Shown: positions 26,780 through 36,117, counted from the first letter of the stretch. The stretch: DNA of 64,000 nucleotides from Xanthomonas sp. (GCF_017163755.1 NZ_JAFIWC010000001.1:372001-436000); one strand, 5' to 3'. The notes: generated from the sequence alone by a model not told the origin. Translations and numbers: made by a program.

Positions 26780-27685
26780 ATGCCCCTGCGCCCGACCCTG
26801 CTCGTCCTCGCGCTGTTGCTTCCCGCCACCTTGGCCATGGCCGCGGCGCCATACCGCAGCCCGCAGCAGATCCTGGACGCCTCCGCGCCCGGCGACTGGC
26901 GCACGCTGGACCCGGCCAACACGCTGTACCTGGAACTGCCGGGCGGGCGGGTGGTCATCGAACTGGCGCCGGCGTTCGCGCCCGAGCATGTGGGCAACAT
27001 CCGCACCCTGGCCCACGAACGCTTCTGGGACGGGCTGAGCATCTATCGCTCGCAGGACAACTTCGTGGTCCAGTTCGGCGACCCCGACGGCGAAGAGGCC
27101 GGCAAGGCCAAGCCGCTGGGTTCTGCCAAGCGCCACCTGCCGGCGGAGTTCGAACGCCCGGCCGCGGGCCTGGCGTTCCAGGCGCTGCCCGACCGCGACG
27201 GCTGGGCGCCGCAGGTGGGCTTCGTCGACGGCTTCCCCGCCGCCCGCGACCCCAAGGCCGGCAAGGCATGGCTGGCCCACTGCTACGGCACGCTCGGCGC
27301 CGGCCGCAACAACGACGAGGACAGCAGCATCGGCGCGGAGTTGTACGTGGTCACCGGGCAGTCGCCGCGGCAGCTGGACCGCAACATCACCGTGGTCGGG
27401 CGCGTGGTCAAGGGCATGGAACTGCTCAGTGTGATCCCGCGCGGGCCGGACCCGATGGGCTTCTACGACAAGCCCGGGCAGCGCACGCCGATCGGCGCGA
27501 TCAGGCTCGCCAGCGATGTGCCCGAAGCCGAACGCACCGCGCTGCAGTTGCTGCGCACCGATACCCAGACCTTCCGCGACGTGGCCGAGGCCCGGCGCAA
27601 CCGCCGCGACGACTTCTACAAGCGTCCGGCCGGGCATATCGACCTGTGCAACGTGCCGCTGCCGGTGCGCGCGCCACCGCAGTAG
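26780..27685 (+). CDS. Secreted cyclophilin-type peptidyl-prolyl isomerase
   Basis: This is a 301-aa protein with an N-terminal signal peptide ([19 protein letters not shown]). The cyclophilin domain runs from about residue 45 to 240 and includes [45 protein letters not shown] and [11 protein letters not shown]. The core shows the cyclophilin order of strands with long family-specific insertions, so catalytic activity is likely but not certain. Periplasmic location is predicted from the signal. The ATG at 26780 was chosen because the signal peptide begins there. It is transcribed away from the PadR gene. Confidence 0.85.
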   Translation: MPLRPTLLVLALLLPATLAMAAAPYRSPQQILDASAPGDWRTLDPANTLYLELPGGRVVIELAPAFAPEHVGNIRTLAHERFWDGLSIYRSQDNFVVQFGDPDGEEAGKAKPLGSAKRHLPAEFERPAAGLAFQALPDRDGWAPQVGFVDGFPAARDPKAGKAWLAHCYGTLGAGRNNDEDSSIGAELYVVTGQSPRQLDRNITVVGRVVKGMELLSVIPRGPDPMGFYDKPGQRTPIGAIRLASDVPEAERTALQLLRTDTQTFRDVAEARRNRRDDFYKRPAGHIDLCNVPLPVRAPPQ

Positions 27686-27720
27686 CGCAGGGCTTGCCGT
27701 CGCCGTGGCGCGGCGCGGGC

Positions 27721-28230
27721 TCAGCCCGCCGCGCCGCGGCGCTCGGGGTCGCGAGCGTGCAGGAAACGGGTGAACAGCTCGCGCGGCTGCTCTGCCCCGC
27801 ATTCGCTGAGCAGCATGGCGATGTTGCCGCGGTGATAGGCGCCATGCGCCAGGATGTGGAACAGCATTTCCTCGCGGGTCATCGTGCCGGCATCGCCGTC
27901 GGTGAAGCGGAACGCGAGCGGCTGCTGCAGCGCGGCCGCATCGAGCCCGGCGACGTAGCCGGCATACCACCGGTCGGCGTCCGCCACGGCCCTGTGCAAT
28001 GCCTCCAGCTCCGGCGTCTCCGCCGTGTTGCTGTCTTCGAACCCATGCGTGCCGCCGTCCAGGTGCGCGGCGAAGATCCGGTCCACCACGCAGGTGTGGT
28101 TCAACAGCCGGATCGCGCGCTGCCGTTGCGCCGGATACGCGTGCGCGTCGATCTGCGCCAGCGCCTGCAGCAGCTCGGCGTTGGCCCAGGCCTTGTAGGC
28201 GAACTGCGATGCGAGCAGGGAAGACGTCAT
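27721..28230 (-). CDS. DinB/YfiT-family putative metal-dependent protein
   Basis: This is a 169-aa four-helix-bundle protein of the DinB superfamily, whose members use a three-His metal site for thiol transfer or hydrolysis. RLLNHTCVVDRIF supplies the first His, and LFHILAHGAYHRGNIAMLL supplies the HxxxH pair near the C-terminus. The start is taken at 28230 (MTSSLLASQFAYKAWANAELL), which matches the family N-terminus (YKAWANxxL); 28275 would add 15 residues. It is convergent with the cyclophilin gene. The substrate is unknown. Confidence 0.85.
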   Translation of the reverse strand: MTSSLLASQFAYKAWANAELLQALAQIDAHAYPAQRQRAIRLLNHTCVVDRIFAAHLDGGTHGFEDSNTAETPELEALHRAVADADRWYAGYVAGLDAAALQQPLAFRFTDGDAGTMTREEMLFHILAHGAYHRGNIAMLLSECGAEQPRELFTRFLHARDPERRGAAG

Positions 28231-28350
28231 TGCTGGTCCTTGGATTGGGTCGTCGATTCCCGAGCGTCGCGTCACGCTCGAGCGTTAACCTGCGTCCATC
28301 CTGGCACTGTCTGCCATGCGTGTGCGTGCAAGCGCGGCGCCACGGCGAGG

Positions 28351-29280
28351 CTAACGCGCGCGCTGGCTGAAGGCGACGCTGCCCAGGATCAGCGCGCCGG
28401 CCAGCAGCATGGTCCAGGTCAGCGGCTCGCCGAGGATCGACCAGGCCAGCAACGCGCCGAACACCGGAATCAGGTAGGTCACCGTCGAGGCGCGCGCCGG
28501 GCCGATGCGCTGGATCAGCCGGTAATACATCAGGAACGCCAGCCCGGTGCAGACCACGCCCAACGCGCCGGCGCAGGCCCAGGCCATCGCCGAAACCGGC
28601 GCCGTCGGCCAGTGCGTCCACGCCAGCGGCGCCAGCAGCAGCGCGCTGCAGCCCAGCGTCGACGCGGCCGAGGCCGCCGGCGGCAGGTCGCCCATGTGCC
28701 GCTTCACCAGGTTGTAGCCGATGCCATACAGCAGCGAGGCAGCGGCGCCGGCGAAGGCGGCCGGCCCCACGCTCAGCCCGGCGGACTTGCCGGTGGCCAG
28801 CACCAGCACGCCGACGAACCCGACCAGCAGGGCGACCGCGCGCCGCGCGCCGATCCTCTCGCCGAAGAACAGGAACGCGATCAGCGCGGTGAACAACACC
28901 GTCATCGCGTTGCAGATGGCGCCGATCGCCGCCGGCGCATGCTGCGCGCCCCAGGCGAACAGCAGGAACGGCAGTGCGGAATTGAGCACCCCGATCGCCG
29001 CCAGCACCGGCCAGCGCCGCAGCGGGAAGCGCGCACGCGCCAGCCACAGGAACGGCAGCAGCACCGCCGCGCCCAGCGCCAGGCGCAGCTCCACCAGCGC
29101 ATAGGTGCCGAACTGCGGCGCCGCCACCCGCATGAACAGGAACGAGCAGCCCCACACGACGCCCAGGAACCCCAGCTCCAACGGCGTGCGCCAGGCATGC
29201 ACGGCCGGTGCCGGAACATCGCCGACCGGATCGCCGGACGCGGGGTTGGCTGCATTCACCGAGCTGTCTCCTGTGGTCAT
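28351..29280 (-). CDS. EamA-family drug/metabolite transporter (first of two)
   Basis: This is a 309-aa inner-membrane protein with about ten helices in two EamA repeats (about 30-150 and 175-300). Characteristic segments are GVVWGCSFLFMRVAAPQFGTY, FLFFGERIGARR and the C-terminal YLIPVFGALLAWSILGEPLT with its conserved Glu. The start at 29280 gives a short cytoplasmic N-terminus; the longer upstream frame reads low-complexity sequence. It is divergent from the LysR gene at 29559, a layout in which the LysR protein often controls the exporter. The exported metabolite is unknown. Confidence 0.88.
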   Translation of the reverse strand: MTTGDSSVNAANPASGDPVGDVPAPAVHAWRTPLELGFLGVVWGCSFLFMRVAAPQFGTYALVELRLALGAAVLLPFLWLARARFPLRRWPVLAAIGVLNSALPFLLFAWGAQHAPAAIGAICNAMTVLFTALIAFLFFGERIGARRAVALLVGFVGVLVLATGKSAGLSVGPAAFAGAAASLLYGIGYNLVKRHMGDLPPAASAASTLGCSALLLAPLAWTHWPTAPVSAMAWACAGALGVVCTGLAFLMYYRLIQRIGPARASTVTYLIPVFGALLAWSILGEPLTWTMLLAGALILGSVAFSQRAR

Positions 29281-29558
29281 CGTGGTCCCGCGCCGTGGTG
29301 GTGCCGTGTCTGTGCGGTGCCGGACGCGCCACGCCGCTGGCGGTCCGCCGCATCCGGTGGCGCGGCCGAGGCCGGTGGCGCGACCGCGGCTCCCCGCGCC
29401 AGCAACGCCGCCAGCGGCGCCGAAGCAGCGCCGGGCACGCCCTGCCATCGGCACCTGCCGCCGCGCATCCGCTGCAGGGCTGGCAGGATCGCCTGCCATG
29501 GCAACGCCCACAAGCGCGTAGTATCGTCGCGAGCCACAAATCTGCCGCGTGCCTGCCG

Positions 29559-30518
29559 ATGCAACTGCGCCCTGCCCTGCTGCCCGCGCTCGGCGTGTTC
29601 GCCGCCGCGGCGCGCCACCAGAACTTCGCCCATGCCGCGGAGGAACTGCACCTCACCGCCAGCGCGGTCAGCCACCATGTGCGCAAGCTGGAGGCGCTGC
29701 TCGGCGCCACGCTGTTCCAGCGCCATGCGCGCGGGGTCAAGCTGACCGCCCAGGGCAGGCAACTGGCCGACGCGGCCAGCGCGGCGCTGGCCGATATCGC
29801 GGCGGTGGCCGGCAACCTGCACCCGCAGGCCGATACCGCGCCGCTGCGCATCACCACCCTGCGTTCGCTCTCGTATTGCTGGCTGCTGCCGCGGCTGCCG
29901 CGCTTCTGCCAGGCGCAGCCGCACGTGCGCCTGGACATCCAGACCGACGCGGCGTTCTCGCGCTTCGAGGAAGGCGGGCCGGAACTGGGCATCCGCTATG
30001 GCCAGGGCGCGTGGCCGGGGCTGACCTCGCACCACCTGATGGACGACGAACTGTTCCCGGTCGCCTCGCCGGCGCTGCCGCAACTGGCGACGCTGCGCCA
30101 CCCCGAGCAGATCGCGCAGCTGCCGTTGCTCACCGACATGTCGCCGCAGGGCTGGCGCGACTGGTTTCGCGCCGCCGCGGTGCGCGGCGTGCAACTGCCG
30201 CCGATGCACACCTTCAACGACAGCACCGACGCGATGCGCGCGGCGGTCTACGGCATGGGCGCGGTGCTGGCGCGCAAGCACATCGCCCAGCCGTACCTGC
30301 AGCGCTACGAGCTGGTGCGCCTGCCCGGACCGGCGTTGAAGGCGCGCTACTCGTACTACATCGTGCATCCCGGCCATCGCCTGCCCAGCCCGGCCGCCCG
30401 CCAGTTCATCGACTGGCTCAAGCGCGAGGCGCTGGACGAGCGCACGCCGCTGCCGGCGCTGCCGGCGGAGCTGCTCGGCCTGCAGCCCGCCGCCGCGCAG
30501 GATCGGGCGCCGGGCTGA
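29559..30518 (+). CDS. LysR-family transcriptional regulator (GcvA-like)
   Basis: This is a 319-aa regulator. The N-terminal winged helix-turn-helix is clear (ALGVFAAAARHQNFAHAAEE, then LHLTASAVSHHVRKLEALLG). The C-terminal periplasmic-binding-protein-like effector domain (about 95-300) starts at PLRITTLRSLSYCWLLPRLP. Sequence such as FQRHARGVKLTAQGRQL is typical of the GcvA/AmpR branch. It is divergent from the EamA exporter, with a 278-bp gap that presumably holds both promoters; I see no clear T-N11-A site there. A role in controlling the exporter is inference from layout. Confidence 0.9.
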   Translation: MQLRPALLPALGVFAAAARHQNFAHAAEELHLTASAVSHHVRKLEALLGATLFQRHARGVKLTAQGRQLADAASAALADIAAVAGNLHPQADTAPLRITTLRSLSYCWLLPRLPRFCQAQPHVRLDIQTDAAFSRFEEGGPELGIRYGQGAWPGLTSHHLMDDELFPVASPALPQLATLRHPEQIAQLPLLTDMSPQGWRDWFRAAAVRGVQLPPMHTFNDSTDAMRAAVYGMGAVLARKHIAQPYLQRYELVRLPGPALKARYSYYIVHPGHRLPSPAARQFIDWLKREALDERTPLPALPAELLGLQPAAAQDRAPG

Positions 30519-30748
30519 GGCGCGAGGCACGCCAGGGCTGTCTTGCGCGCGCGCATGCGATGCGCGGATCCGGTGGCGCCCGGACATGGCGGAAGGCGTG
30601 TCGCGCGTGGGAGTCATCGCCATCGCGGCAGCGCTAGAACGCATGCGCCACGACCGCCGCGCCGGAACGCAGCGCGTCGCCACGCCATCAGGGCCGGCCC
30701 ATTGTCTGGCGCACCCGCTTGACATTGCCGCCACGTCGGCGCAATCAT

Positions 30749-30772
30749 TTAGCTAATTCGTTAATTATCTAA
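30749..30772 (+). promoter_or_regulatory. Palindromic operator before the ArsR-family gene
   Basis: TTAGCTAATT and AATTATCTAA form an inverted repeat with 9 of 10 positions paired and a 4-bp CGTT spacer, ending 6 bases before the ArsR ATG. This A/T-rich patch stands out in GC-rich surroundings and probably overlaps the promoter, as expected for an autoregulated ArsR/SmtB-type repressor. The rest of the 260-bp gap after the LysR gene shows no feature. Confidence 0.7.
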
Positions 30773-30778
30773 TTCCTG

Positions 30779-31093
30779 ATGTCCATCGACCGCGTCTTCG
30801 AAGCCCTCGCCTCGCGGCCTCGCCGCGAAATCCTCGCCTACCTGTCGGCGCAGGAACTCACCGCCGGCCAGATCGGCCAGCGCTTCGCGATGAGCGCGCC
30901 GGCGATCTCGCGCCACCTGTCGGTGCTGGAGGCGGCCGGCCTGGTCCACAGCGAGCGGCGCGGCCAGTTCGTGGTCTACCGGCTGACCCCCGACAACCTG
31001 GTCAACACCCTCAGCGGCTTCGCGTTCGAAGTCTGCCCCAGCGCCGGCCCGCTCAAGCGCGAGGCGCGCAAGCTGGCCAAGAAGAACGTCTAG
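30779..31093 (+). CDS. ArsR/SdpR-like winged-helix repressor
   Basis: This is a 104-aa protein with a full ArsR-type winged helix: FEALASRPRREILAYLSAQE, LTAGQIGQRFAMSAPAISRHLSVL-type recognition helix (residues about 29-52) and the wing HSERRGQFVVYRL. The ELCVCDL-type metal-site Cys motif of arsenic and zinc sensors is absent, so it is closer to the SdpR group, which does not sense metals that way. It has a palindromic operator immediately upstream and the cupin-like/DUF2867 gene 20 bases downstream, with which it probably forms an operon. Confidence 0.88.
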   Translation: MSIDRVFEALASRPRREILAYLSAQELTAGQIGQRFAMSAPAISRHLSVLEAAGLVHSERRGQFVVYRLTPDNLVNTLSGFAFEVCPSAGPLKREARKLAKKNV

Positions 31094-31113
31094 ACGGCCA
31101 AAGGAAATCGCCG

Positions 31114-32574
31114 ATGTCCACCACCGCGCTCGCCGCACGCGACATGTCCCCGCAAACCGGTTTCCCGTCGGTGCGCCTGCCGTCCTACAGCGGCGGCCTG
31201 CCGGTGGAAGTGACGCTGATCGCACAGCTGGGCCACGGCGCGGGCGATCCGCTGATCGCGCAAGCCTGCGTGCGCCAGCGCGCGCATCCCAGCTTCCACG
31301 ATGCGCTGGACGAACCGTCGGCGCGGTTGGCGTCCACCGACTTCGCGCGCGGGGAATCGACCTCGCTGTTCTCGTTCGCGGTCGGTCCGAACGGGCATCC
31401 GTTCCACCGCCACGCCGGGCACCGCATGTTCACCGCGGTCACCGGCAGCGGCGGCGCGCAACTGCGCTTCTCCACCGCATCGATGGAACAGATCGCCCAG
31501 GACCCGCAGCATTTCCTCAACGCGCTGCGCTACATCGACCTGCCGGCCGACTGCCTGTTCACGGTGCGCTTCGGCGGCGGCACCTGGCACCAGTTCGCCC
31601 CGCTGCGGCCGAACGCGTCGCATCCTGCGTTCTTCGCCCTGTCCTGCCACAGCGACGAGTCCGGCGGCGAGCTGGCGCCGGCGGTGCGCGCGCAGGTGCT
31701 GGCCGGGACCGCCGACATCGCCGCGCTGACCGAACTGCTGCCGGACACGGTGACCGCACTGCTGGCCACGCCGCAGGCACGCGCGGCGGCGGTGCCGACC
31801 ATCGGCCTGTCGCTGGCCGCTTCGCCCGGCAGCCGGCGCCTGGCCTGGTGCGGACGCGTGCGCGCGCTCAGCGGACGCCTGCGCCAGGCGCTCGGCGCGC
31901 GGCGGCATCCGCCCGGCTTCGTCGCCCTGGCGCCGCGGTTGCCGCCGGTACAGCGCATGCCGGCGCCGCCGCCGGATTCGCTGCTGTGGCGGCAGCTGAG
32001 CGAACGCTTCGACCATCAGGACAGCGTGCGCCTGCGCCTGGACGCGCGGCTGCTGCGCCGCGGCGATGCGCAGGCGCTGCTGGCCGGCCTGCTGGACGGC
32101 TTCCTGCAGCGGCGGCCGGCCGGCGTGACCTGGCTGATGCGGCTGCGCAACGCGCTGGTCGCGCCGCTGCGGCTGCGCACCTCGCCGCTGGGGTGCCCGG
32201 TGTCGTCGCTGCTGTCGCCGCAGCGCGACAACCTGTTCGCCGGACGCTTCCCGGTGCTGGCGCAGAGCCGCGCCGCCCCGGCGCGGCACGCGCAGGTGGT
32301 GCTCGGTGCCGACGACCGGCACCTGGTGTTCCGCAGCTGTGTCGGCGTGGCGATCGGCGACGACGGCCAGGTCGAGCTGACCCTCGGCACGCGCGTGGCC
32401 TGCCGCAACCGCTTCGGCCGCCTGTACATGGCGCTGATCGCGCGCACCCACCAGCGCTACGTCGCGCCAGCGATGCTGCGCGCGGCGGCCGAAGCGCTGC
32501 TGCTGCCGGTGCTGCACGAGGCGCATGCGGCGGCGCGGCCGGCGCGCGGCGCTGCGGTCATCACTTCGCCTTAG
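31114..32574 (+). CDS. Cupin-like/DUF2867-like two-part protein
   Basis: This is a 486-aa protein in the operon of the ArsR-family gene. The N-terminal half (about 60-200) has HPFHRHAGHRMFTAVTGSGG and a later GTWHQF, a cupin-style histidine arrangement. The C-terminal half (about 285-470) resembles DUF2867: LRTSPLGCPVSSLL, VVLGADDRHLVFRSCVGVA and NRFGRLYMALIARTHQRYV. The joining region is Ala/Arg/Pro-rich. There is no signal peptide, so it is predicted to be cytoplasmic. The function is not known to me. The domain reading rests on motif resemblance only. Confidence 0.65.
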   Translation: MSTTALAARDMSPQTGFPSVRLPSYSGGLPVEVTLIAQLGHGAGDPLIAQACVRQRAHPSFHDALDEPSARLASTDFARGESTSLFSFAVGPNGHPFHRHAGHRMFTAVTGSGGAQLRFSTASMEQIAQDPQHFLNALRYIDLPADCLFTVRFGGGTWHQFAPLRPNASHPAFFALSCHSDESGGELAPAVRAQVLAGTADIAALTELLPDTVTALLATPQARAAAVPTIGLSLAASPGSRRLAWCGRVRALSGRLRQALGARRHPPGFVALAPRLPPVQRMPAPPPDSLLWRQLSERFDHQDSVRLRLDARLLRRGDAQALLAGLLDGFLQRRPAGVTWLMRLRNALVAPLRLRTSPLGCPVSSLLSPQRDNLFAGRFPVLAQSRAAPARHAQVVLGADDRHLVFRSCVGVAIGDDGQVELTLGTRVACRNRFGRLYMALIARTHQRYVAPAMLRAAAEALLLPVLHEAHAAARPARGAAVITSP

Positions 32575-32619
32575 CCGGCGCCTGCCTAGCCTGGGCTTCC
32601 CTTACATCGAGGAAGCTTC

Positions 32620-32913
32620 ATGCCCCTGCTCCGCATCCGCATCACCGGCAGCGAAGACGACGCCCGCGCCATCATCAACCTGCTCGGCAGCCTGGAAGGG
32701 ATCGAGCACGTCGAGGAGATCGACGACCTGATGACCCATCTGGACGACGACGACTCCAGTTCCGCCGGGCTTCCCGACGACCAGGGTCCGGGCACCCACG
32801 AGGTCGAGATCGAGGCCGGCAACGCCGCCACCATGCAGAAGGTTCGCGAGGCCGTCGAAGCGCTGGCGTTCGATCTGGAAGTGATCGTGGAGTTCGAGCA
32901 GGACGAAGGCTGA
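32620..32913 (+). CDS. Small acidic protein of unknown function
   Basis: This is a 97-aa acidic protein. The N-terminal MPLLRIRITGSEDDARAIIN and the C-terminal EVEIEAGNAATMQKVREAVEAL look like a duplicated beta-alpha-beta arrangement, as in ferredoxin-like folds, joined by an Asp/Ser-rich linker (DDDDSSSAG). GC-rich third codon positions and a GAGG-type ribosome-binding sequence support coding. I do not recognise the family. A REP-like hairpin follows 27 bases after the stop. Confidence 0.65.
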   Translation: MPLLRIRITGSEDDARAIINLLGSLEGIEHVEEIDDLMTHLDDDDSSSAGLPDDQGPGTHEVEIEAGNAATMQKVREAVEALAFDLEVIVEFEQDEG

Positions 32914-32940
32914 CGCCTTCTCGGCGGCCGGCGGACCGAC

Positions 32941-33006
32941 TGTAGGAGCGGCTTCAGCCGCGACGGGCGTCACCGGTAGCGCCCGTCGCGACTGAAGTCG
33001 CTCCCA
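32941..33006. repeat. REP-like palindromic element 1
   Basis: Arms of about 28 bp (TGTAGGAGCGGCTTCAGCCG and onward) pair with three mismatches around the loop TCACCGGTAG. It sits between convergent genes and may act as a bidirectional terminator or mRNA stabiliser. A second member of the family is at 38412-38477 and shares the CCGGTA loop core. Confidence 0.85.
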
Positions 33007-33035
33007 CCAGTGCCATCATCGGCAGCGCCCGTTTT

Positions 33036-33845
33036 CTAAGTGCGCCTGCGGCGCCGACGCAGCCAGGCGACCAGCCACCACAGCACGCCGCCGAGCAGCA
33101 CGAACGGCGTCACCGCTGCGACCGCACGGATCGCCCAGGCGGTGGCGGATGCGAAGATCGCGCCCGTGTCGGCGAACGCTGCGCCGATTTCGCTGCGGCC
33201 CTGCTCGCCGTCGGGCGCGGAGAACTGCAGGGTCAGCCGCTGCGTCTCGATGCGCCGGCGATGCTGCGCCGCGTCCTGGCTGGCGGCCAGCAACTGCGTG
33301 TCGAGTTCGGCCATCTTCGCCGACAGGCTGATCATGTCGGCCACACTGAGGTCGCGCCGTTGCTGGAACTCCTGCAGGCGGCGCTGCTCGGCCTGCAACC
33401 GCTGCTGCAACGCGGCGTTGTCCTGCACCGCCTGCGCCAGATCCTCGGCGCGGGTGGAGCGGCTGCCGATCTCGCCACCGCTGCCGGCCTGCGCGATCAA
33501 CGGCTCCACCCCGCCCGGCGCGATGCGCACGCTCAGCGATGCCTGCGGATGCTCGCCGCCGCGCTGCTCCACCGATAGCACGTTGCACGCGCCGAAGCGC
33601 CCGCTCAGGCAGCTGTCCTGGGCCTGCTTGAGCCGCGCCCGGATCTGCGCCGCCGGCAGTTGCACGCTCACCTCGTGCTCGTACGCCAGCATCGCCGCGC
33701 GGCCGTCCGCGGTCGGCGCCGCGGCGGCCGCTTCGGCCGGGTGGGCGCCACCGGCAGCGGCGGCGCCGTCGCCATGCTTGGAACAGCCGCCCGCCGCCAG
33801 CGCCAGCAGCAGCGGCACGCCCCAGTGCAACGGTCGTGTCTTCAC
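33036..33845 (-). CDS. DUF4349-type lipoprotein with coiled coil and C-terminal membrane anchor
   Basis: This is a 269-aa protein. The GTG start gives VKTRPLHWGVPLLLALAAGGC, a lipoprotein signal with a lipobox ending at Cys21. An Ala-rich linker is followed by a beta region (LAYEHEVSVQLPAAQI), a coiled coil (about 150-200, LQQRLQAEQRRLQEFQQRRD) and a C-terminal hydrophobic helix (FVLLGGVLWWLVAWL) with a poly-Arg tail. This order matches DUF4349 proteins. The GTG lies in a GTGA overlap with the stop of the GFA-like gene, so the two are translationally coupled. The function is unknown. Confidence 0.75.
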   Translation of the reverse strand: MKTRPLHWGVPLLLALAAGGCSKHGDGAAAAGGAHPAEAAAAAPTADGRAAMLAYEHEVSVQLPAAQIRARLKQAQDSCLSGRFGACNVLSVEQRGGEHPQASLSVRIAPGGVEPLIAQAGSGGEIGSRSTRAEDLAQAVQDNAALQQRLQAEQRRLQEFQQRRDLSVADMISLSAKMAELDTQLLAASQDAAQHRRRIETQRLTLQFSAPDGEQGRSEIGAAFADTGAIFASATAWAIRAVAAVTPFVLLGGVLWWLVAWLRRRRRRT

Positions 33846-34198
33846 AGGCTCGCCCCGTCCACCGTGGTTATCCGCAGCGTGCCCAGGTCCAGCTCGGGCA
33901 GGCAGCGCAGGTTGACCGCCACCGTGGCCTCGCCGGTCTTGGGATGGGTGCCTTCGCTGAACGGCGCGATGCCGCAGTCGGGGCAATGATGGTGATCGAT
34001 ATGGTGGCGGTTGAAGCGGTAGGTGCCGAGCGCTTCCGGCGGCGTGCGCAGGTTCAGCGCCGAGCGCGCGCCGAACCACAGCAGCCCGCCGCGGCGGCGG
34101 CACAGCGAGCAGTTGCAGTCGTAGGCCTCGGTGATCGGTTCGGCGGCGTCGAGGTCGAATGCGATACGGCCGCAGTGGCAGCTGCCTGCGTAGTTCAT
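33842..34198 (-). CDS. GFA-family (glutathione-dependent formaldehyde-activating-like) zinc protein
   Basis: This is a 118-aa CENP-V/GFA fold protein. Zinc ligands are visible as GSCHCGRIAF, CNCSLCRRRG and HCPDCGIAPF, the standard Cys pattern of the family. The start at 34198 (MNYAGSCHCG) is preferred because AGGAGA lies 7 bases upstream; 34216 would add six residues. It is the first gene of a two-gene unit with the DUF4349 lipoprotein. Most family members have no proven formaldehyde role, so the substrate is left open. Confidence 0.88.
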   Translation of the reverse strand: MNYAGSCHCGRIAFDLDAAEPITEAYDCNCSLCRRRGGLLWFGARSALNLRTPPEALGTYRFNRHHIDHHHCPDCGIAPFSEGTHPKTGEATVAVNLRCLPELDLGTLRITTVDGASL

Positions 34199-34299
34199 GG
34201 AACGGTCTCCTGGCAAGGGATGCCAGGGTAATCCAACGGCAGGTGCGTGCGCTGCCGCGGCCGCCTATGCTCGGGGTTTCGACCACCACAGGAAACCCG

Positions 34300-36114
34300 A
34301 TGCGCCAGCACCTGCTCGCCGCCGCCCTGCTCGCCGCCCTCGCCGGTTGCCAGCAACACACCGACGCCCCGACGGCGCCGTCCGCCACGCCCCAGGCCGC
34401 CGCTGGCGCCGCCGATCCGGCCGCCGACAGCGCCTTCGCCGCGCTGTCCAAGCGCGCCGTGGACACCTGGATGCAGCTGTCCCCGGTCGGCGCCACCCAG
34501 ACCGGCGACCACCGCTACGACAGCGAGCTGGACGACCTCAGCGCCGCCGGCCGGCAGAAGAGCCTGGACGCCAGCAAGCAGCTGCTGGCCGAACTGGACA
34601 AGCTCGACGTGGCCAAGCTGTCGCGCGAGAACCAGGTGGACGCGGCGATCCTGCGCAACCAGCTGCAGTCGGACATCTGGAACAGCGAGGTGGCGCAGAG
34701 CTGGGCGACCGACCCGCAGGTCTACAACGGCCTGGCCGGCGGCGCGATCTACGGGCTGATGGCGCGCGAATTCGCGCCGCTGCCGGAGCGGCTGAAGGCC
34801 GCCACCGCGCGCATGGAGAAGATCCCGGCGCTGTTCGCGCAGGCGCGCGAGAACCTGGATCCGGCGCGGGTGCCGGAAATCCACGCCAAGACCGTGGCCA
34901 AGCAGAACCAGGGCATCCTCAGCATCGTCGACACCTTCATCGCCCCGCACGTCAAGGAGCTCCCGCAGGCCGACGCGCAGCGCCTGCAGGCGGCGATCGA
35001 CGGGCTGAAGAAGGCGGTGGCCGAGCAGCAGGCCTGGCTGGACCAGACCCTGGTGCCCAACGCCAAGGGCGATTTCCGCATCGGCGCGGAGAAGTACGAC
35101 CAGAAGCTGAAGTTCTCGCTTAACTCCTCGCTGTCGCGCGGCGAGATCAAGCAGCGCGCGCAGGCCGAGCTCGCCCGCGTGCGCGGGGAGATGTACGCCA
35201 TCGCCCGTACCGTGCTCAAGGACAAACCGAACGCGCCGGAACTGGTCGACGCGCCGGACGACGCGCAGCAGCAGAAGGCGATCGAGGCGGCGCTGGAACT
35301 GGCCTATGCGCAGCATCCGGCGCGCGACAAGGTGGTCGAGGACGCCAAGGCGTCGCTGGCGTCGTCCACCGACTTCGTCCGCGCCAAGAACCTGATGACG
35401 CTGCCCGACGCGCCGGTGGACATCATCCTGATGCCCGAATTCCAGCGCGGCGTGGCGGTGGCCTACTGCGATTCGCCCGGCCCGCTGGACAAGAACCTGA
35501 AGACCTTCTACGCGGTCTCGCCGATTCCCGACGACTGGAATGCGCAGCAGGCCGAATCGTTCCTGCGCGAATACAACGGCCGCATGATCCACCTGCTCAG
35601 CATCCACGAAGGCGTGCCCGGGCACTACGTGGAAGGCTGGCATTCGGCCAAGTTCCCCTCCACGCTGCGCGGCGTGCTGCGCTCGGGCGTGTTCGCCGAG
35701 GGCTGGGCGGTGTACACCGAACGGATGATGCAGGAGCAGGGCTACCTGGACAACGACCCGCTGTTCCACCTGGTGCAGCTGAAGTTCTACCTGCGCAGCA
35801 TCGCCAACGCGCTGCTCGACCAGGGCGTGCACGTGGACGGCTGGAGCAAGGAACAGGCGCTGCAGCTGATGGTTCACGACACCTTCCAGCAGCAGAGCGA
35901 GGCCGAGGGCAAGTGGGTGCGCGCGCAGCTGACCTCGGCGCAGCTGCCGACCTACTTCGTCGGCGTGCAGGAACACCTGGACCTGCGCAAGGCGATGCAG
36001 GCCAAGCTCGGCGACAAATTCGACCTGAAGGCCTACCACGACCAGGTGCTGTCCTATGGGGCGCCGCCGGTGCGGTTCGTGCGGGAGTTGATGCTGGATG
36101 AGCCGATTCGGTAA
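34300..36114 (+). CDS. DUF885 lipoprotein, putative zinc metallopeptidase
   Basis: This is a 604-aa protein with a lipoprotein signal (HLLAAALLAALAGC, lipidated Cys at residue 15) and a low-complexity Ala/Pro linker. The rest is the all-helical DUF885 domain. The motif HEGVPGHYVEGWH near residue 432 resembles the HExxH-like zinc site, and EGWAVYTERMM some 40 residues later supplies the conserved Glu. Periplasmic location follows from the signal. Peptidase activity is inferred from the motif. A heptamer array starts 4 bases after the stop. Confidence 0.88.
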   Translation: MRQHLLAAALLAALAGCQQHTDAPTAPSATPQAAAGAADPAADSAFAALSKRAVDTWMQLSPVGATQTGDHRYDSELDDLSAAGRQKSLDASKQLLAELDKLDVAKLSRENQVDAAILRNQLQSDIWNSEVAQSWATDPQVYNGLAGGAIYGLMAREFAPLPERLKAATARMEKIPALFAQARENLDPARVPEIHAKTVAKQNQGILSIVDTFIAPHVKELPQADAQRLQAAIDGLKKAVAEQQAWLDQTLVPNAKGDFRIGAEKYDQKLKFSLNSSLSRGEIKQRAQAELARVRGEMYAIARTVLKDKPNAPELVDAPDDAQQQKAIEAALELAYAQHPARDKVVEDAKASLASSTDFVRAKNLMTLPDAPVDIILMPEFQRGVAVAYCDSPGPLDKNLKTFYAVSPIPDDWNAQQAESFLREYNGRMIHLLSIHEGVPGHYVEGWHSAKFPSTLRGVLRSGVFAEGWAVYTERMMQEQGYLDNDPLFHLVQLKFYLRSIANALLDQGVHVDGWSKEQALQLMVHDTFQQQSEAEGKWVRAQLTSAQLPTYFVGVQEHLDLRKAMQAKLGDKFDLKAYHDQVLSYGAPPVRFVRELMLDEPIR

Positions 36115-36117
36115 GTA

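Noticed and set aside
26726-29992. 1088-codon minus-strand open frame across five genes
   Set aside because: It runs antisense to the cyclophilin and LysR genes and out of frame through the DinB and EamA genes, so it is a composition artefact.
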